Assembly: GCA_023362775.1 (NCBI GenBank)
Contig: JALMGJ010000002.1
Span: forward strand, 73,695,414-73,759,413
DNA: 64,000 nt
Direction: 5' to 3'
From: Charina bottae
Lineage: Eukaryota; Chordata; Lepidosauria; Squamata; Charinaidae
The position numbers were made by a program, and so were the translations under genes. Of the stretch, positions 40,701-55,491 are shown piece after piece (within the stretch, counting starts at the first letter, position 1; the number at the start of each line of letters is the position of its first letter). The notes beneath the pieces are model-generated. The model did no database searches, was not told the origin of the DNA, and saw only the letters and a program-made list of their open reading frames with translations.

Positions 40701-43700
40701 GGGGAGGAAAAGTCCGCCCCGTGCCTCGCCGTGGTGCCCCTTCAAAAGGGTAGGCTCCAGGGACCCCAAAAATGCCCTGTGCCGCGAAAAAACACTGCAC
40801 TGAGCGGCAGGGAGGTGAAAAGCAACGCTGCGCGCACATGCTGCTGCCATAAGGGGAGGCTGATTGGCAGGGGTGCTCCTCGGCCCGCCTCCGTCCTCCT
40901 TTGCTGCGTGCTGATAGGTGGAGGTGTTTCCCCTTCCGGGCCCCCACCAATCAGCTGCTCCGGCTCACCCTGCGGCCCACTTCCTAACAGCCCGCGTCCC
41001 ACCACAGGTTGCTGACCCCTGCCTTAAAGGATCTGTGAATGAAATGCTATTTCAGCTGAACTCAGGGAACACAAATCACCACAAGATCTGGAGAGTTTAG
41101 TTACTGCAAACAGAAATATAACCTTTTTTACCATTTCAGACATTTTAGCTGAGCTAGAAATAAATTGATTCAGCTGCTGAACACAGACAAAGGTATCTAA
41201 ACACGCTGCTCTAGAACCGATTCTGCCCACTTTACTGCTTTCCCTTGAGTGTGACTGGGAATTGTTTAGGATGTGCCTTTTACTAAGAAGTAACCTTAGT
41301 TTCGTTCCTTCTCTGTGGGGAAGCTGATAATGGCTACTGATACTTGCCTAGAAATTTCCACTCCTTTGACAAGCCCCAAACTGCCTGGCTAAAGGGAATT
41401 AATGGTAATGGCGTCAATGTCTGGGGGTATATGAAGTGCTGGCATTAGAACAAGGAACAGTGGTGATGAGGAAAGACTGCTATAGAATAGGTTCTATTCC
41501 TGTTTTATCCATAGCATTTGGGATCTAATTTTAAATGTGACAGATGAGTTGGAGATGGTGACATTTGGGGGGTTTGTCTCTCCTTCCCTCTATCAGTATC
41601 TTGCCTAGTAATGATTTGTGGAGGCTGACACCATTCTTCCACCGTTTGTGGAGGATGTGCTCAAGAAATTCTCTTTACAGCTTTTGCTTTCTGCATACTG
41701 CTATTCATTTTTGACAGATACTACTTTGAATCTCAGCAACAGAGAGGACTTCTTTTAAAGACCATAACTATTTCTGTTTCTCCATTATAATAATTTCAGT
41801 ACTTCATCACTAAATTTTGTATTTAGAAAGAACATCTATATCAATGATGGATAGCCTTCTTTGGCCAAGGGCCACATTCATATTCTGTGGAGTCCTTGGT
41901 GTTCTCTGAGCTTGTTTGTGTGCTTGCAGACGTTTCATTACCCAACTAGGTAACATCATCACTGCATATTCAATTAGTGCATATTCATATTCAATTCATA
42001 TTCTGTGGTCACCAGTTAATCATTGTAACATAATAAATAAAAGGTCATAATCTATACCTTTAGTTTGTCAGTGAGATCTTTGATTTCATTTACAGCTCCA
42101 TTGTATTTGTTAGCTAATTCCCGCAATTCTTCCTGAGTCCGTTCATTCATTTCTTTCAAGTGAGTACATTCATCTTCCGTGTTACTTAAACTTCGCTGCA
42201 AGGACAAAGAAACAGCACATTAAACAGAAAAGTTATTTTGTCATCTAAGTTTTGTAATCAAAGCAAATTGTACAAGAATTACAATCATTTTCTGAGAGAA
42301 ATGCATAGCGTATCATTCAAAACATTCTTCTGCCAAAATATACCATCCAAAATTGATGGCAGTAACCCATCCATAATATAATATCCATTATTTTTTACAG
42401 AACTCATCTGAATAAATTACATCCTTTATTTATTAATGAATAAAACAGAGACTAACTGGTTAAGTACTGATGATGAAAGTCATCACTGAACTACAACTTT
42501 AAAAATATAAAAAAGTTAAATCAGGAACAGAAACATTTCAAGATTAATCTCCAAGGTTGAGGACAACTGATTGTCAGACCAAACGGCAAGGAGCAATTCC
42601 ACCTTGCAAGAGATGCCCTTTCCCCAAGACATCAAAGCAAAGATGGCATTGCCTTTCTGCTTTTCTTTTACAGTTTAATTAGCCCAAAGAATAATTTCAA
42701 GTGTAGTGTCCATAGTGCACGAATTAGTTGTGCCAGCTTTAAATCACTTCTGGCCAATCTTAGGTAACTTAATACCAACCTTAATGGCAGTGGCTACAAG
42801 AAGCACAGCCTAATTTTACACACATTAACTGAAGAAGTATACTCTGTCTTGTTATATTGGTATAATTCTAGACTCACTTCTAAAGCATTAAACAATATTT
42901 ACAATGAACCTGAACAGTGAATTTAAATAAGCAGTTGTGGATAATAGAAGTTCAAATTATGTGTTTCAATAAATGACTTCAAAATCATTAAAACATTTTT
43001 ATTTTTTATTTTCTGTGTGTTTATATTCCTTAAAATACCATTTAAAACACTTTCAACCAGCATTTCATTTCAGCAGCATTACTATTGAACTCATATGAAA
43101 CTTATTTAAGAAAAATACACAAGTTGGATGTTTACATTTAGAAAAAGTTTATTCTACTATGTATTTGCAATTGCTAAAAATCTCTGTGACAGAACAGAGA
43201 TGGGAAGCAATGTCTGACATACTATCATATGATCTCCCAGGAATAGAACTGGCAGTGATAATCTGAGGCTGGGGAAAAAAACTGAATAAGGTTTTACAAA
43301 CAGACAGAGTATATCATGGGGAAAAGAAGCTGAAATGTGCTAAGGAGTTGGCAGAAGTGAGTTGGTGTTGCATTGAGAGAGAAAGAAGGAAAAAATGGCT
43401 AGCAAACAAAAATTAAATTAGGCAGTCTTGAGTTGCTGAAAAGATGCAGGGTCCAGGTTGATTGAAGATCACTGAAGAGGGATTGCAATAGAAATCACTA
43501 TGCAAGAAGAAGAACAAAGCAGCGTGCGATCTCTCTACCCAGCAAAGATATCCACACGGAGGAGGAGAACTGAAAACACCAGAAAATATCAAAGTTGCAC
43601 TAGCCACGAGAGGATGTCAGTTAAGGTTTAAAAATGAAGTCTTTGGAGAATTTAGTACCAACTGCATCTTAGGATAGGCAAGCTGTAATACTATTGCAGA

Positions 43701-46700
43701 CAAAGAAATAAATAAACTCAGACTAGTAGAGCACTTAGGTCAGAAAGCAATGTGCTACATTAATTACTTTGAAGGCAGGAGGGAGGGGAGAACCGAAACT
43801 CTATCTTGTCCCCAATAGCTAAACACTGCTTGTATAATTATCTGACTGAAACAATCTTGTAGAGAGGCTAATGTCTTTCTATCCTTGATGTGCTACAAAT
43901 AAAAAAAATAACCTTGTTCACTGGAAGGTCCTTGCATACTATATTTTGTCTGATCAATCCTAAGAACTGACAACAGTCCCCTGGCTATGAAAGATCAAAC
44001 TCTCATAAATAAATGAACGATCTGAAGTTATTTACCTAAATGGCAAAACAATTAAAAACAGAGACCATATAAGCCCAATATTCTCTGGGAACACTAACAA
44101 CTGAGTGAAAAATCTTATGATAGAAAAAATCTACACAACTTACTAGAATTCTCAACACAAACACAAATCAAACATTCAAACTGTTATGAAAAGTGAACAC
44201 ACTAAAGATTTACTTGCGAGATCTCAACATTTTATTTATGTTTTAGGAATCTGGCCAAAACGTAATTAATAAATACCTCTACTTCTGAGAGTTTTCTGAC
44301 CACTTCAATTTTTTCCTGAAGGACCCGCCTCAGGGATTCTTTGGCAGTTGTCTCATAATTATGCTTGTCTTCTTGTAATGCTATAAGTTCCTTTCGTAAA
44401 CTATCTTCTGTTTGATTCTGAAATATAACATGGCAGAGATTTTAATTATTTCCCTAAATATTTGCGTATATTCTCAACATTATAAAATCATATCATATAG
44501 GATCATATATTTTAGAACTTCACTTAAAAGCTTTGTCCTGGGAATAAAACCCTCAAATTCCCAGTCTTGTGCCACTTCTTGATTTCAGATTTATTTCTGA
44601 CCAATCACTCCAATATGCCATTTCATTTATCTCCCTTCACCAACAAATTATGTTTTTTTTTTATTAAAAAAAGGTGTCTCAGGCCATATAAGGATGTAGA
44701 CATAATGCTGACTTTCTCCTTGATCATACTTAAAGATCAGGAACCAATGTTAAGAATGTATGTTCCTACTCCTTTCAAGTACATACTTCTTCTCATTAAG
44801 GAAAATATTAGCACAGACTTAACTGCTATTAATGCTAACAGATTTCAATGCAACCAAGATTTGAATATAGAGTAACATGTTAATTGTAATTTTGAATCCT
44901 AATTAAGTTATAATACTTATAACTAATCCTAATTAATTTGGATTAATTTGAATCCTAATTAAGATTAATATTAACCATGATTAAACTCTATTTTTATTTT
45001 CCTTAATTTTAAAGTGAAAGCTTATAGGTCAGAGCTTTCCAAACTGTGTGTCGGGACACGTTAGTGTGTTGGCTGCAGTGTCTGGGTGTGTTGCGGCTGC
45101 TGCTACCTCCGAGCCCTGCCAGGATTCCGCACAGGTCCTAGTGCCTGCCTTGTGCCTTGCTGATTCCAAACCTGCTGTGATTCCGCGCAGGTCCTAGAGC
45201 CTGCCTTGTGCCCTGCTGTAAGAGTGTGTCGCGAAATGGTGCCCTGCTGTAAGAGTGTGTCGCGAAATGATGCATGTCTAAAAAGTGTGTCACCAACATG
45301 AAAAGTTTGGAAAGCTCTGTTATAGGTAATTAACTTGTAAAGAAGAATGAAAAAGAAGCATATATTCCCAGTCTCTTAATGATGCTACATCTGCACTACT
45401 TCATTATGTTTTCTGAAGCTCAAAACTGAAACAAACAAATAAATAAATACTAATGTTACAGGAGTCTATGTGATGACTGCATCTCTTTCTGCCCTTCTCT
45501 ACAACTCTGTGGGAGCCCTGGAGGCTAATAACCTAATAAATACCAGAAGGCCCACAGATTCCCTGGATATATCTGAACATCAGAATAAGGCTTCATAGGT
45601 AAAAATTACCACTTACAATCATACATTGTTTTTATTCCTGTTTCATGACTCATCAAGTCACCACACTGATATCTGAGGGTTTTTTTTAACTGTTTTTACT
45701 TTGCTCTGTTTATAGTAAAAAGCACTCATTTTTTCTGCTCTGATGCCTAAGTGCAAATATTACTTCAAATATAGGTTGTTGAATGGGAAAACTCCATTTA
45801 AATTAATGATTAAATCAGCAGTGCATTATTTGGTGATTTTAATTATGACTTAAAATTATAATTTTAAAACTCCTATAATATAAACCAGTCCATTCTGCTT
45901 TTCAGGGAAATTATTAAAATACTATTTCAAACAATCAGAAAGTATTGAACTGTGAATATCTGATCTCAAGTTTCTATTTTATGTGAAAGAATGTCATTCT
46001 TTGTACAGTGGTGCTTAAAAGTTTGTGAAGCCTTTTGAATTTTCAATATTTATGCATAAATATGACCTAAAACATGATCTATTCTCCACACAAGTCCTAA
46101 AACTAGATAAAGAGAACCCAATTAAACAAATGAGTCAAAAACATTATACTTGTTCATTTATTTCATGAGGAAAATTATTTGTAAGCCACCCAGAGTCAGA
46201 TATAGTGAGGTGGGCGGTGTATAAATAAAATAAATAAAAAATTATCCAAAGCTACATATTTGTGTGGGGCAAAAGTATCTGAACCTCTAGGATTATCAGT
46301 TTATTTGAAGGGGAAATTTCCAATAAAGGAAAAGAAGGGGGTGAGAAGATTTGAGGTGGGGGTGGGGGTTGAGAGAGTGAGTTAGAGTCCCGGATGAGAG
46401 GCATTACCTCAGGGAAGGTTGGAAATTAAGTGGTTTGGCTGTAGCTAGAATTGCACTGGGGAGGGTTTTTGGTATTTTAACTCTTTTTAACAATGGGTTG
46501 TGTATGTGGAACCTTAACTTCTTTGGGGACCTTTAATAAAACTGATCTGTGTTTCAATCTTGGAGTTGACCAGTGGCCCTCTAGCACCCGCCTCAGCTTG
46601 GCTAAGCTACTGACTCCCAGAGTGTGTTTGGTTTCCCTCTCTGCCGTTTAGCCAGACCCATGTGGGGCAAGGATTTCCCCTTCAGTCCTCTCCTGGTTCC

Positions 46701-49700
46701 CCAGAGGGCTGGTGGGGAAGGGAGAAACTGGTTTGTAACAAAGGGGTGGTGGGAGCAGCAGCAAGGAGACAAAATCTTCCAGGCGCTGTTCATCCCCAGG
46801 CACAAGTCATCTTTCAACCAAAGTGCCTCAGACAGAGGGGCTGGTTCAACCCTGAAGGTGTCTTCATTATTACAGCATAACTTAAAGTGGTTTACAATTA
46901 AAACAACATAATAAAACAAAATACTGAAACAGTAACAGGATCCCTAAGCTCAACTTCATATTAATACTTTTGTTAGCATGGGCAAGATGGTGGCTGGAAA
47001 TGGTGATACTCACTGGTTTAGATGGATTTAAAAGACTATTAAATAGTTTATTATGAAAAAGTCTATTAGGCAGTATTAGGCATTTTTATTGATAAAGCCT
47101 CCATGTTCAGAGGTACTGTGTTACTCAATACCAGTTGCTGAAGGTAAGACAGCATAGTGTGGGAGTATTTCATTCGATGCATGTAAACTTCTTAGAAGCA
47201 TCTAGTTGGTCACTGTGGGAAAAGGGAATAGATAGACCTTTGGAGTAAATTAGCAAGGGTCTTCTTGTGTTCATCACTAAACAAATAATAAATATTTTCA
47301 TATTATTAAGCTCCCAAATGCTAGACATCTTAACCAAATATGGAACCTACTTTTGAACAAGCTTGTAACTGGTTTCCCATAACCTCTAACCTTGATAGGA
47401 GTCTATCTTCATCTATCAAAGCCTGTTAAAAAGAAATCCAAACATGTCCTTAAATCAACACCAGTAATATAATAGAAACAATAAAAATTCACATAAGTAC
47501 CAAGTACTAAACTCCGTCATGAACAGAACTCTCCGTCATGACCTGTCCGTCTTGACCTGACTTCATTGAGTTACGCAAGCCCCTTCACCACGACAAGGCA
47601 GTGATCCATGAAGGGGTACTAAACTCCACCAAGTTTAAATTAGTCAGCCGAGCTCTATAAGTTTGATAAATAAGTAGGTGTGCTATTTAGTTAATGAAGG
47701 GAAGGGAAGGGAAGGGAAGGGAAGGGAAGGGAAGGGAAGGGAAGGGAAGGGAAGGGAAGGGAAGGGAAGGGAAGGGAAGGGAAGGGAAGGGAAGGGAAGG
47801 GAAGGGAATACCTGCCAGCTTGTATCTGATGCCTCTTGTGTGACAGCAAGCAACCGCTGTAAGGTGGCCAACTTCTGTTCCAACATTTGTTCTCTATGTA
47901 AGGCCTCCTGCATTAAACAAAAAAACCCTGTTAGTTTAACAGCAGCAAATTATAAAAAATACTTAATATTTAAAATTCTCAGTGTATGTTGTTTTAACTT
48001 TCTCTTTTACATATTTATGGTGTTCATTTTAAGGAAAATCTTAAAATTAAGTTTGAAATGGGAAAGTTGCCTTTTAGATCTCACTGTTGTGCCTAAAACT
48101 GATTTCTTTTCTGGTTGGTTTCAAACACTTTGCACATGAACACGTTTTCATATGGTAGGATACTCCCCTTCTTTCCAGTAAGCAGGTAACATCATATATG
48201 ATATCTATACAGACATCCACTTTACATAATCAACCCTATGTGACATGATACTCCCAAGGATAGTAGGGTGATTTGTTTGCAGCAAAAAACGTTGCAATGA
48301 AAAGCTCTGCATATATTTAACTTTCTTCAGCCTAGCCATAATTATCTGCATAAGCATCACTGGAGACAGAGGAGTAACAGCTTGGTAACAGCTTTTCTTT
48401 TTCCTCCCTTTAATATAATGGTTGCAATAACTTTAATACAATGGATACATTATTTTAAATTGCACACAATAGTTTCAAGGTACTATTGAAGCACAGATAT
48501 AAACATTATGACTTGTAGCTGCACAAGATAGCTGCACAACCCTGGAGTCCACTGGAGTTGGGCAGCCAATAAATTTAAATAAATAAATAAATAGCACCCC
48601 AGGAAAAGACACAGCTGCTTTAAGGAGTTGCAGATTGCTGGTATGTGAGTGCGCCTACACAGTCTGAAGCGCCTTGTTGCTTTCAAAAATATGAGGCTTT
48701 AATCTTATGGAAAGCTTCCTTCAAAATACTGTTACCAGCCTCTTTCCATATATATGAATACAGGTACCTATTAGATAGTTTTAATCAAGATCAGAGTCAG
48801 GGCATATTTTTACGCATACCAAATAGTATGCACCTGTGTATGATACATACAGTATATGCTTCAAATCTTCTTACATTCATATTTTATATCCTTAGGCATA
48901 TTTATAATTTTTTCACAAGCAGGCAGAAAAAACTTCAGCTTTTACAAGATACCTCCAAACATCATATCAGAGATATTTAATTTATATCTAATCTAACTAG
49001 TAGAATATTGTCATAATCTTCCCCATTCTGCACCATGATTTTTTTTAAATTTAAGGTGCTGGATTGGAAAAAATCAACTTATATCCCCATACCAAAAAAG
49101 GGAAGCACTAAAGAATGTTCAAACTATCGAACAGTGGCACTTATTTCACATGCCAGTAAGGTAATGCTCAAGATCTTGCAAGGTAGACTCCAGCAATTCA
49201 TGGAGCGAGAATTGCCAGATGTACAAGCTGGGTTTAGAAAAGGCAGAGGAACTAGAGACTAAATTGCCAATATCCGCTGGATAATGGAGAAAGCCAGGGA
49301 GTTTCAGAAAAATGTCTATTTTTGTTTTATTGACTATTCTAAAGCCTTTGACTGTGTGGATCATAACAAATTGTGGCAAGTTCTTGGTGGTATGGGGATA
49401 CCAAGTCATCTTGTCTGCCTCCTGAGGAATCTGTATAACGACCAAGTAGCAACGGTAAGAACAGAGCACGGAACAACGGACTGGTTTAAGATTGGGAAAG
49501 GAGTACGGCAGGGCTGTATACTCTCACCCTACCTATTCAACCTGTACGCAGAACACATCATGCGACATGCTGGGCTTGAGGAATCCAAGGCTGGAGTTAA
49601 AATCGCTGGAAGAAACATTAAAAATCTCAGATATGCAGATGATACCACTTTGATGGCTGAAAGCGAGGAGGAGCTGAGGAGCCTTATGATGAAAGTGAAA

Positions 49701-52700
49701 GAAGAAAGTGCAAAAGCTGGGTTGCAGTTAAACCTCAAAAAAACCAAGATTATGGCAACGAGCTTGATTGATGACTGGCAAATAGAGGGAGAAAAAGTGG
49801 AGGCAGTGACAGACTTTGTATTTCTAGGTGCAAAGATTACTGCAGACGCTGACTGCAGCCAGGAAATCAGAAGACGTCTACTTCTTGGGAGGAGAGCAAT
49901 GACAAATCTTGATAAAATAGTTAAGAGTATAGACATCACACCGACAACAAAGATCTGCATAGTCAAAGCAATGGTATTCCCTGTAGTAACCTATGGCTGC
50001 GAGAGCTGGACCATAAGAAAGGCTGAGCGAAGGAAGATAGATGCTTTTGAACTGTGGTGTTGGAGGAAAATTCTGAGAGTGCCTTGGACTGCAAGAAGAT
50101 CAAACCAGTCCATACTCCAGGAAATAAAGCCAGACTGCTCACTTGAGGGAATGATATTAAAAGCAAAACTGAAGTACTTTGGCCACATAATGAGAAGACA
50201 GGATACCCTGGAGAAGAACCTGATGCTAGGGAAAGTGGAAGGCAAAAGGAAGAGGGGCCGACCAAGGGCAAGATGGATGGGTGATATTCTGGAGGTGACG
50301 GACTCGACCGTGGGGGAGCTGAGGATGGTGATGGCCGACAGGAAGCTCTGGTGTGGGCTGGTCCATGAAGTCACGAAGAGTCGGAAGCGACTAAACGAAT
50401 AAACAACAACAAGGTGCTGGTGTCTGAATCTTGATGCTTATATATGTAAAACTTATGTTTGGGCCACTTACAACGGTCTGTATTCCTTTTGCTGTAAACT
50501 TTTCTTGTTAATAACAAAAAATATATCAGGCTAATTCTGCTACAAGGAAAAAAAAGCAGTTCAGGTATCAAACACTAGTTACAGGAACTGTGACAATACC
50601 CATTTCCTATGAAAGGATTATTGTTCACTTCACCAACAGCCACTAGATGGCATACTTTACTCTCTTATTTTCAATAGGCCAAGTAGACAATAATTTGAAC
50701 TTATCCTTAAATCAGCACAAAATGGAACAAAACTTAACAAACAGTATAATTTCAAGCTGGTATAAGCAGCTGCTAGATCAAAGTGGATGCCACCAAGAGA
50801 AAAAACATAACTGTAATGTCTTTTCATAGACCAGATGGAGATTTTTTAAAATTTATTTATTTATTGAATTTTAAAGTCGCCCATCTCACATACATGACTC
50901 TGGGTAGCTCACACAATTAAAATAACAAAAACAAAGACAACTACCAAAACAATTGGAACAAAAAATGTTAAAAACAATTAAAACTATAAACATAAAATAC
51001 AGGAGAGTGCAATCAAAATCTTACGCACAATACTACAATATTTTGCAGGCTCCATATCTCCATGGGATCCCCAGGCCTGACGGCAAAACCAAGTTTTAAG
51101 GGATTTCTGGAAAATAAATAGGGTCAGGGCCAATCTAACCTCAGGGGGCATGACGTTCCAAAGGGCGGGTGCCATGGCAGAAAAGGCTCTCCTCCTGGGT
51201 CCCGTCAGATGAAACTCCTCAGTAGACGGGACCCGTAACATGCCCCTTCTGCTGGACCCGATGGAATGGATAGATGTAACCGAAGAGAGGCAGTCTCTGA
51301 AATAACCTGGCCCCATGCCATGTAGGGCTTTAAAAGTCATAACCAGCACCTTGAATTGAACCCAGAAGCAAACTGGCAACCAATGTAGCTCGCGGAGCAG
51401 AGATGTAACGTATGCTGATCTAGGTGCACACCTAACTGCCCACGCTGCCGCATTTTGCATCAGTTGAAGCTTCCAGATGCTCTTCAAGGACAGCTCCATG
51501 TAGAGTGCATTACAGTAGTCCATTTGGGAGGCGACCAGGGCATCAGTGACTGAGAGTAGAGCCTCCTGACCAAGGAATGGGCACAAGTGATGCACAGCAC
51601 AAGATGCACAAAGGCCCTCCTAGCCATGACTGCCACCTGCTCCTCGATCAGGAGTCGTGAATCTAGAAGGATCCCCAGGAGCAGTGCCACCCCATCCAGC
51701 ACCAAAGATGGTAAATTCCCGGCCACCCAACTCTAACAGACTCTGGGCAGCTCACAAAACCAAAAAATCCATAAAAACAAATAAAAACAAATAAAACATA
51801 AATCACATTTAATTTTATTATTAATGGATATCAAATCTAGAACATAACATAAATATGTTGTAACAGGATATACAAAAAATGCCACCTATATGCCACACTT
51901 AGAAATTACAGAAAATAAAAAGAAGCTCACAAGAAGGTAAAAATTTCAATTTACCTTATAACATCTCTAATCCCCTAAAGGTAAAGGTTTTCCCCTGCAC
52001 AGTCATGTCCGACTCTAGGGGTTGGTGCTCATCTCCGTTTGTTAGCTGAAGAGCCAGCGTTGTCCGAAGACGCTTCCACGGTCATGTGGCAGGCATGACC
52101 CATGCGGAACGCTGTTGCCTACCCACCAAAGTGGTGCCTATTAATCTACTTGCATTTGCATGCTTTCGAATTGCTAGGTTGGCAAGAGCTGGGGCTAGTG
52201 CGGGAGCTCACTCCGTCACACAGGGCTAGGGATTCGAACCTCCGAACTTGCGATCTTCCGATCGACAAGCCTGGTGTCTTACCTGCTGAGCCACCACGCC
52301 CCTACTCTACTCTACATCCCCTACTCTAGTTTTAATAAAATAGCTAATGTATCTCCCCAATCCCAAAATTCCTTTCTATCCTTGAGGGAAGGGGCAAGGG
52401 AGAGACTGGAACACTAACATTTCACCACTATAGTTATTAATATGGTATGCTACACAGTTAGATTAATATAATTATATTTGACAAACCATTACTAATTCTA
52501 CACCATTATTTGGTTATGCACATGGGATCTTAGATTAGCAGTATTTCAAGTTTTACAGCTGTACATATTAGGAAAACATGATTATCAAGCTTCAGCCTAA
52601 TTTCTTACATAACTACCACATTAAAGCTCTTATTTGAATTTCATAATTTTATAATTGAGTTTTATAAGTCTGAATTTTATAAGTCTGTGCAGAACTGCAC

Positions 52701-55450
52701 ATACAACGTTACCTGAAGATACTGAGAAAGCTGAAACAGTTCCTGAGAGTAAATACTGGGAGTGTTAGCAGCAACCTATAACATTGGGGAAAAAAAGCCT
52801 CTATTATTCATCTGATGTCAGATTTCAACTTCTTTAGTGCCCAATATTAATATTCCCATATTAAATAAATTTAGGGCTACCAGATCTGGGCTGCAAAATT
52901 TCTTGTGCATAGTTCAGAAATGATTTGGAAGAAGTGTTTCAGAGCTCACTCAAGCTCAACTGTAGATCCTCTGTTATTTCTTAAAGTGTGAACCTTTAAA
53001 AAAGATGCTGCTACTTTAAATCCACTCCTTAAAGTAAAGATGACTCTTAAAGCAGAATATTATTTTTTTCAGGCTGAAAAAATCAGATATACATAGAATA
53101 TAAATGTAAGAGAAGCCACACAAAACACAGTATTAAGTCTAATAAAAGACTACAAAAAAAGTAATGCAGTTTTCTCTAGAGCTCAATTTTCTTCCTTATA
53201 TGGAAGAAAATAATCTAGTAAAATGCTATTACCTTGGTAGAGTACTTAATATACCATTAGTCACTGTACTGGAATGTTTAATGTGCAAGAAATCATTCTC
53301 ACACAGCCAACTGCAAAAGTACACAAGAATGTACCTGCGCTGCAAAAGCCAACTTTTAAATCCACATTGGTCTCTAATCTAGCCTGTATTTTTATGAAGA
53401 TTAGAAAACAAGGGTATTTATAATTAGATTGCTGTGGCTGCAACTTTTGAAACTGTCCATACATTCTAAATAATGTAAAACATAAGCAGCATACTATAAC
53501 AATAGCAATAATTTATTTTAGTTTCTCAGTAGATACAAAATTCAGGAATGGAATTCAATCTTTTTATTTCTTGATGACATGACATTTCAAAAATTACAGC
53601 CTGCCCTCAAATATCTATTTTATAATTAAAGTCTACTCCTTGTAATTTAATGTATTTTGTGCCATAGCAAGTGAAGCTATTTTCACTTGCTATGGCACAA
53701 AAGCAATAGCTATTTAAGTGATGCTAATCTGGCATCATCGAGTAATCTGAAAGAATTAAATAAATAAGTTTGGTAATAGGCAAAAAGCACAACAGGAAGC
53801 ACTGCCTACCCAATAATTTTGTATGTTACGTGTATTTATCTTAAACAGTAATACTAGACTATTCATATTAATTGGTCATATCCTGGAAGAGATACATTAG
53901 AATCCATCAAGGCCTGCTATGACACGTTTCTTTAAAATCATTGAGACCTTGATACCATTTCTTAGTCATTCCAGGGAGGTGCCCAGAGCACTATCTGGAT
54001 TTGCTGCATGAAATCAGTACCAATGCATATTGTACGAAACTGTATTTTATGCCACCTTGGGCACTGCTGCTCTTTTTTGTTCTTCTTGCAGATCTACATA
54101 TAGAAGATTCCCCCAGTGCAACACTGTTATGTGGCAGTCCATCAGTAAGATGGCCACTGGGTTCTTGGGGAGCAGTTCTTATCCTTGTTTGCTTTGCTAC
54201 TCAAATAAAATTGCTTCAGTTTTTTAAGATGTTTTCATTAGGTGGTTAATCTTAATATTTCTGATTGTTACCAGTTAAATTTTTAACAAAATATGGTACT
54301 GAGGAAAATGGTTTGTTTCTTTAATATTAAAGAAAGTCAATCAAATTTCCAGGTATGAGACTGGGATATCTGGTCTGGCAATAACACATTTGAAAAGAAT
54401 CTTGGAATAGTGAACACAAGCTGAATATGAATCAGCAGCACAATGCAGGTGTTGCTGCAATTTTAGGCTGAACAGAACAATCATTTCCAAGTCACAAGAA
54501 TATTTCATCACTTATTCCATTCAAATCAGATCTCATTTGAAGTACTCTGGCCAATTCATTGCTCTGTAAATAGAATGTACATAAGTTGAACAGATTTAGA
54601 GGAGAGCAGTGAAAATGGTCAAGAGTATAGAAAACAAATTCCATATAAAGTATGAAAAGTTAAAGGAACTGATATATTTAGCCTGGACAGTAGTTGATTG
54701 AGGGGAAACATGATACTACTCTTCAAGTATCTGACACTGACACACAAAATAGAGCAAATATTTGTTGTCTATTTTTCCAAAGAGCAGGATTAGCTCTAAT
54801 GGGCAGCTTTGAACCACTAGTGGGCAACTATTAGTTGAAAATGCTCAAATTCTGGATATTTCTGTAACAAATAGGGAGTGATGGGCCAGAAGATCTGTAA
54901 GTGCCATTCCAATTACATGATCTGTATGAAGTATGAAGGGTCAAGGAATTATACAAGACAGTGAATCATTGCTCTGAACTATGAGAAGTATCATGTCTTC
55001 CTTGCCAACCTCAGGGGCAAAAATCTCCTTATGGATTGCTTCATTGTAAATCCTTTGACAGAAGAAATATACAGAATGAATCTTCATTCAGTTAAATGTA
55101 TAGGACTACATTTGCCTATAGAGATAGATGGAATATTCTGCTCTTACCACATTTCTGTGAAACACTGTATTTATTTATTTGACTTGTTTTATCTCAATTT
55201 TTGGCTACAGCCTTTAACCTGGAGTTCAACATTTTTAAATAGAATGTTAAGTGTTTATGTGTGTGTATGCGTGTGTGTATGACACCATATATATAAACAT
55301 TTTTAAATGTTTGGGGTACTGAAGAAGAAATGTTCTAAGACTTACCTTATCAACAGGACTTGGTAATGGAGCATGGATGACACTATGGAAGAAAAAGCTA
55401 CCAATTAAAAAGTCCTTCCACTATATTTAGCCAAGAGGAAATCAACCTTG

Positions 55451-55491
<41 letters not shown>

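Noticed and set aside
40404..41015. 203-codon frame as a gene
   Set aside because: It covers a 573-bp hAT element with matching 8-bp duplications and has no recognisable domain.
46602..46919. 105-codon frame as a gene
   Set aside because: No domain and no splice or neighbour support; it lies in a probable LTR/leader of a retro-element.
47678..48139. 153-codon frame starting with Gly-Lys-Glu repeats
   Set aside because: It is translation of the GAAGG microsatellite running into antisense of SLMAP exon 5.
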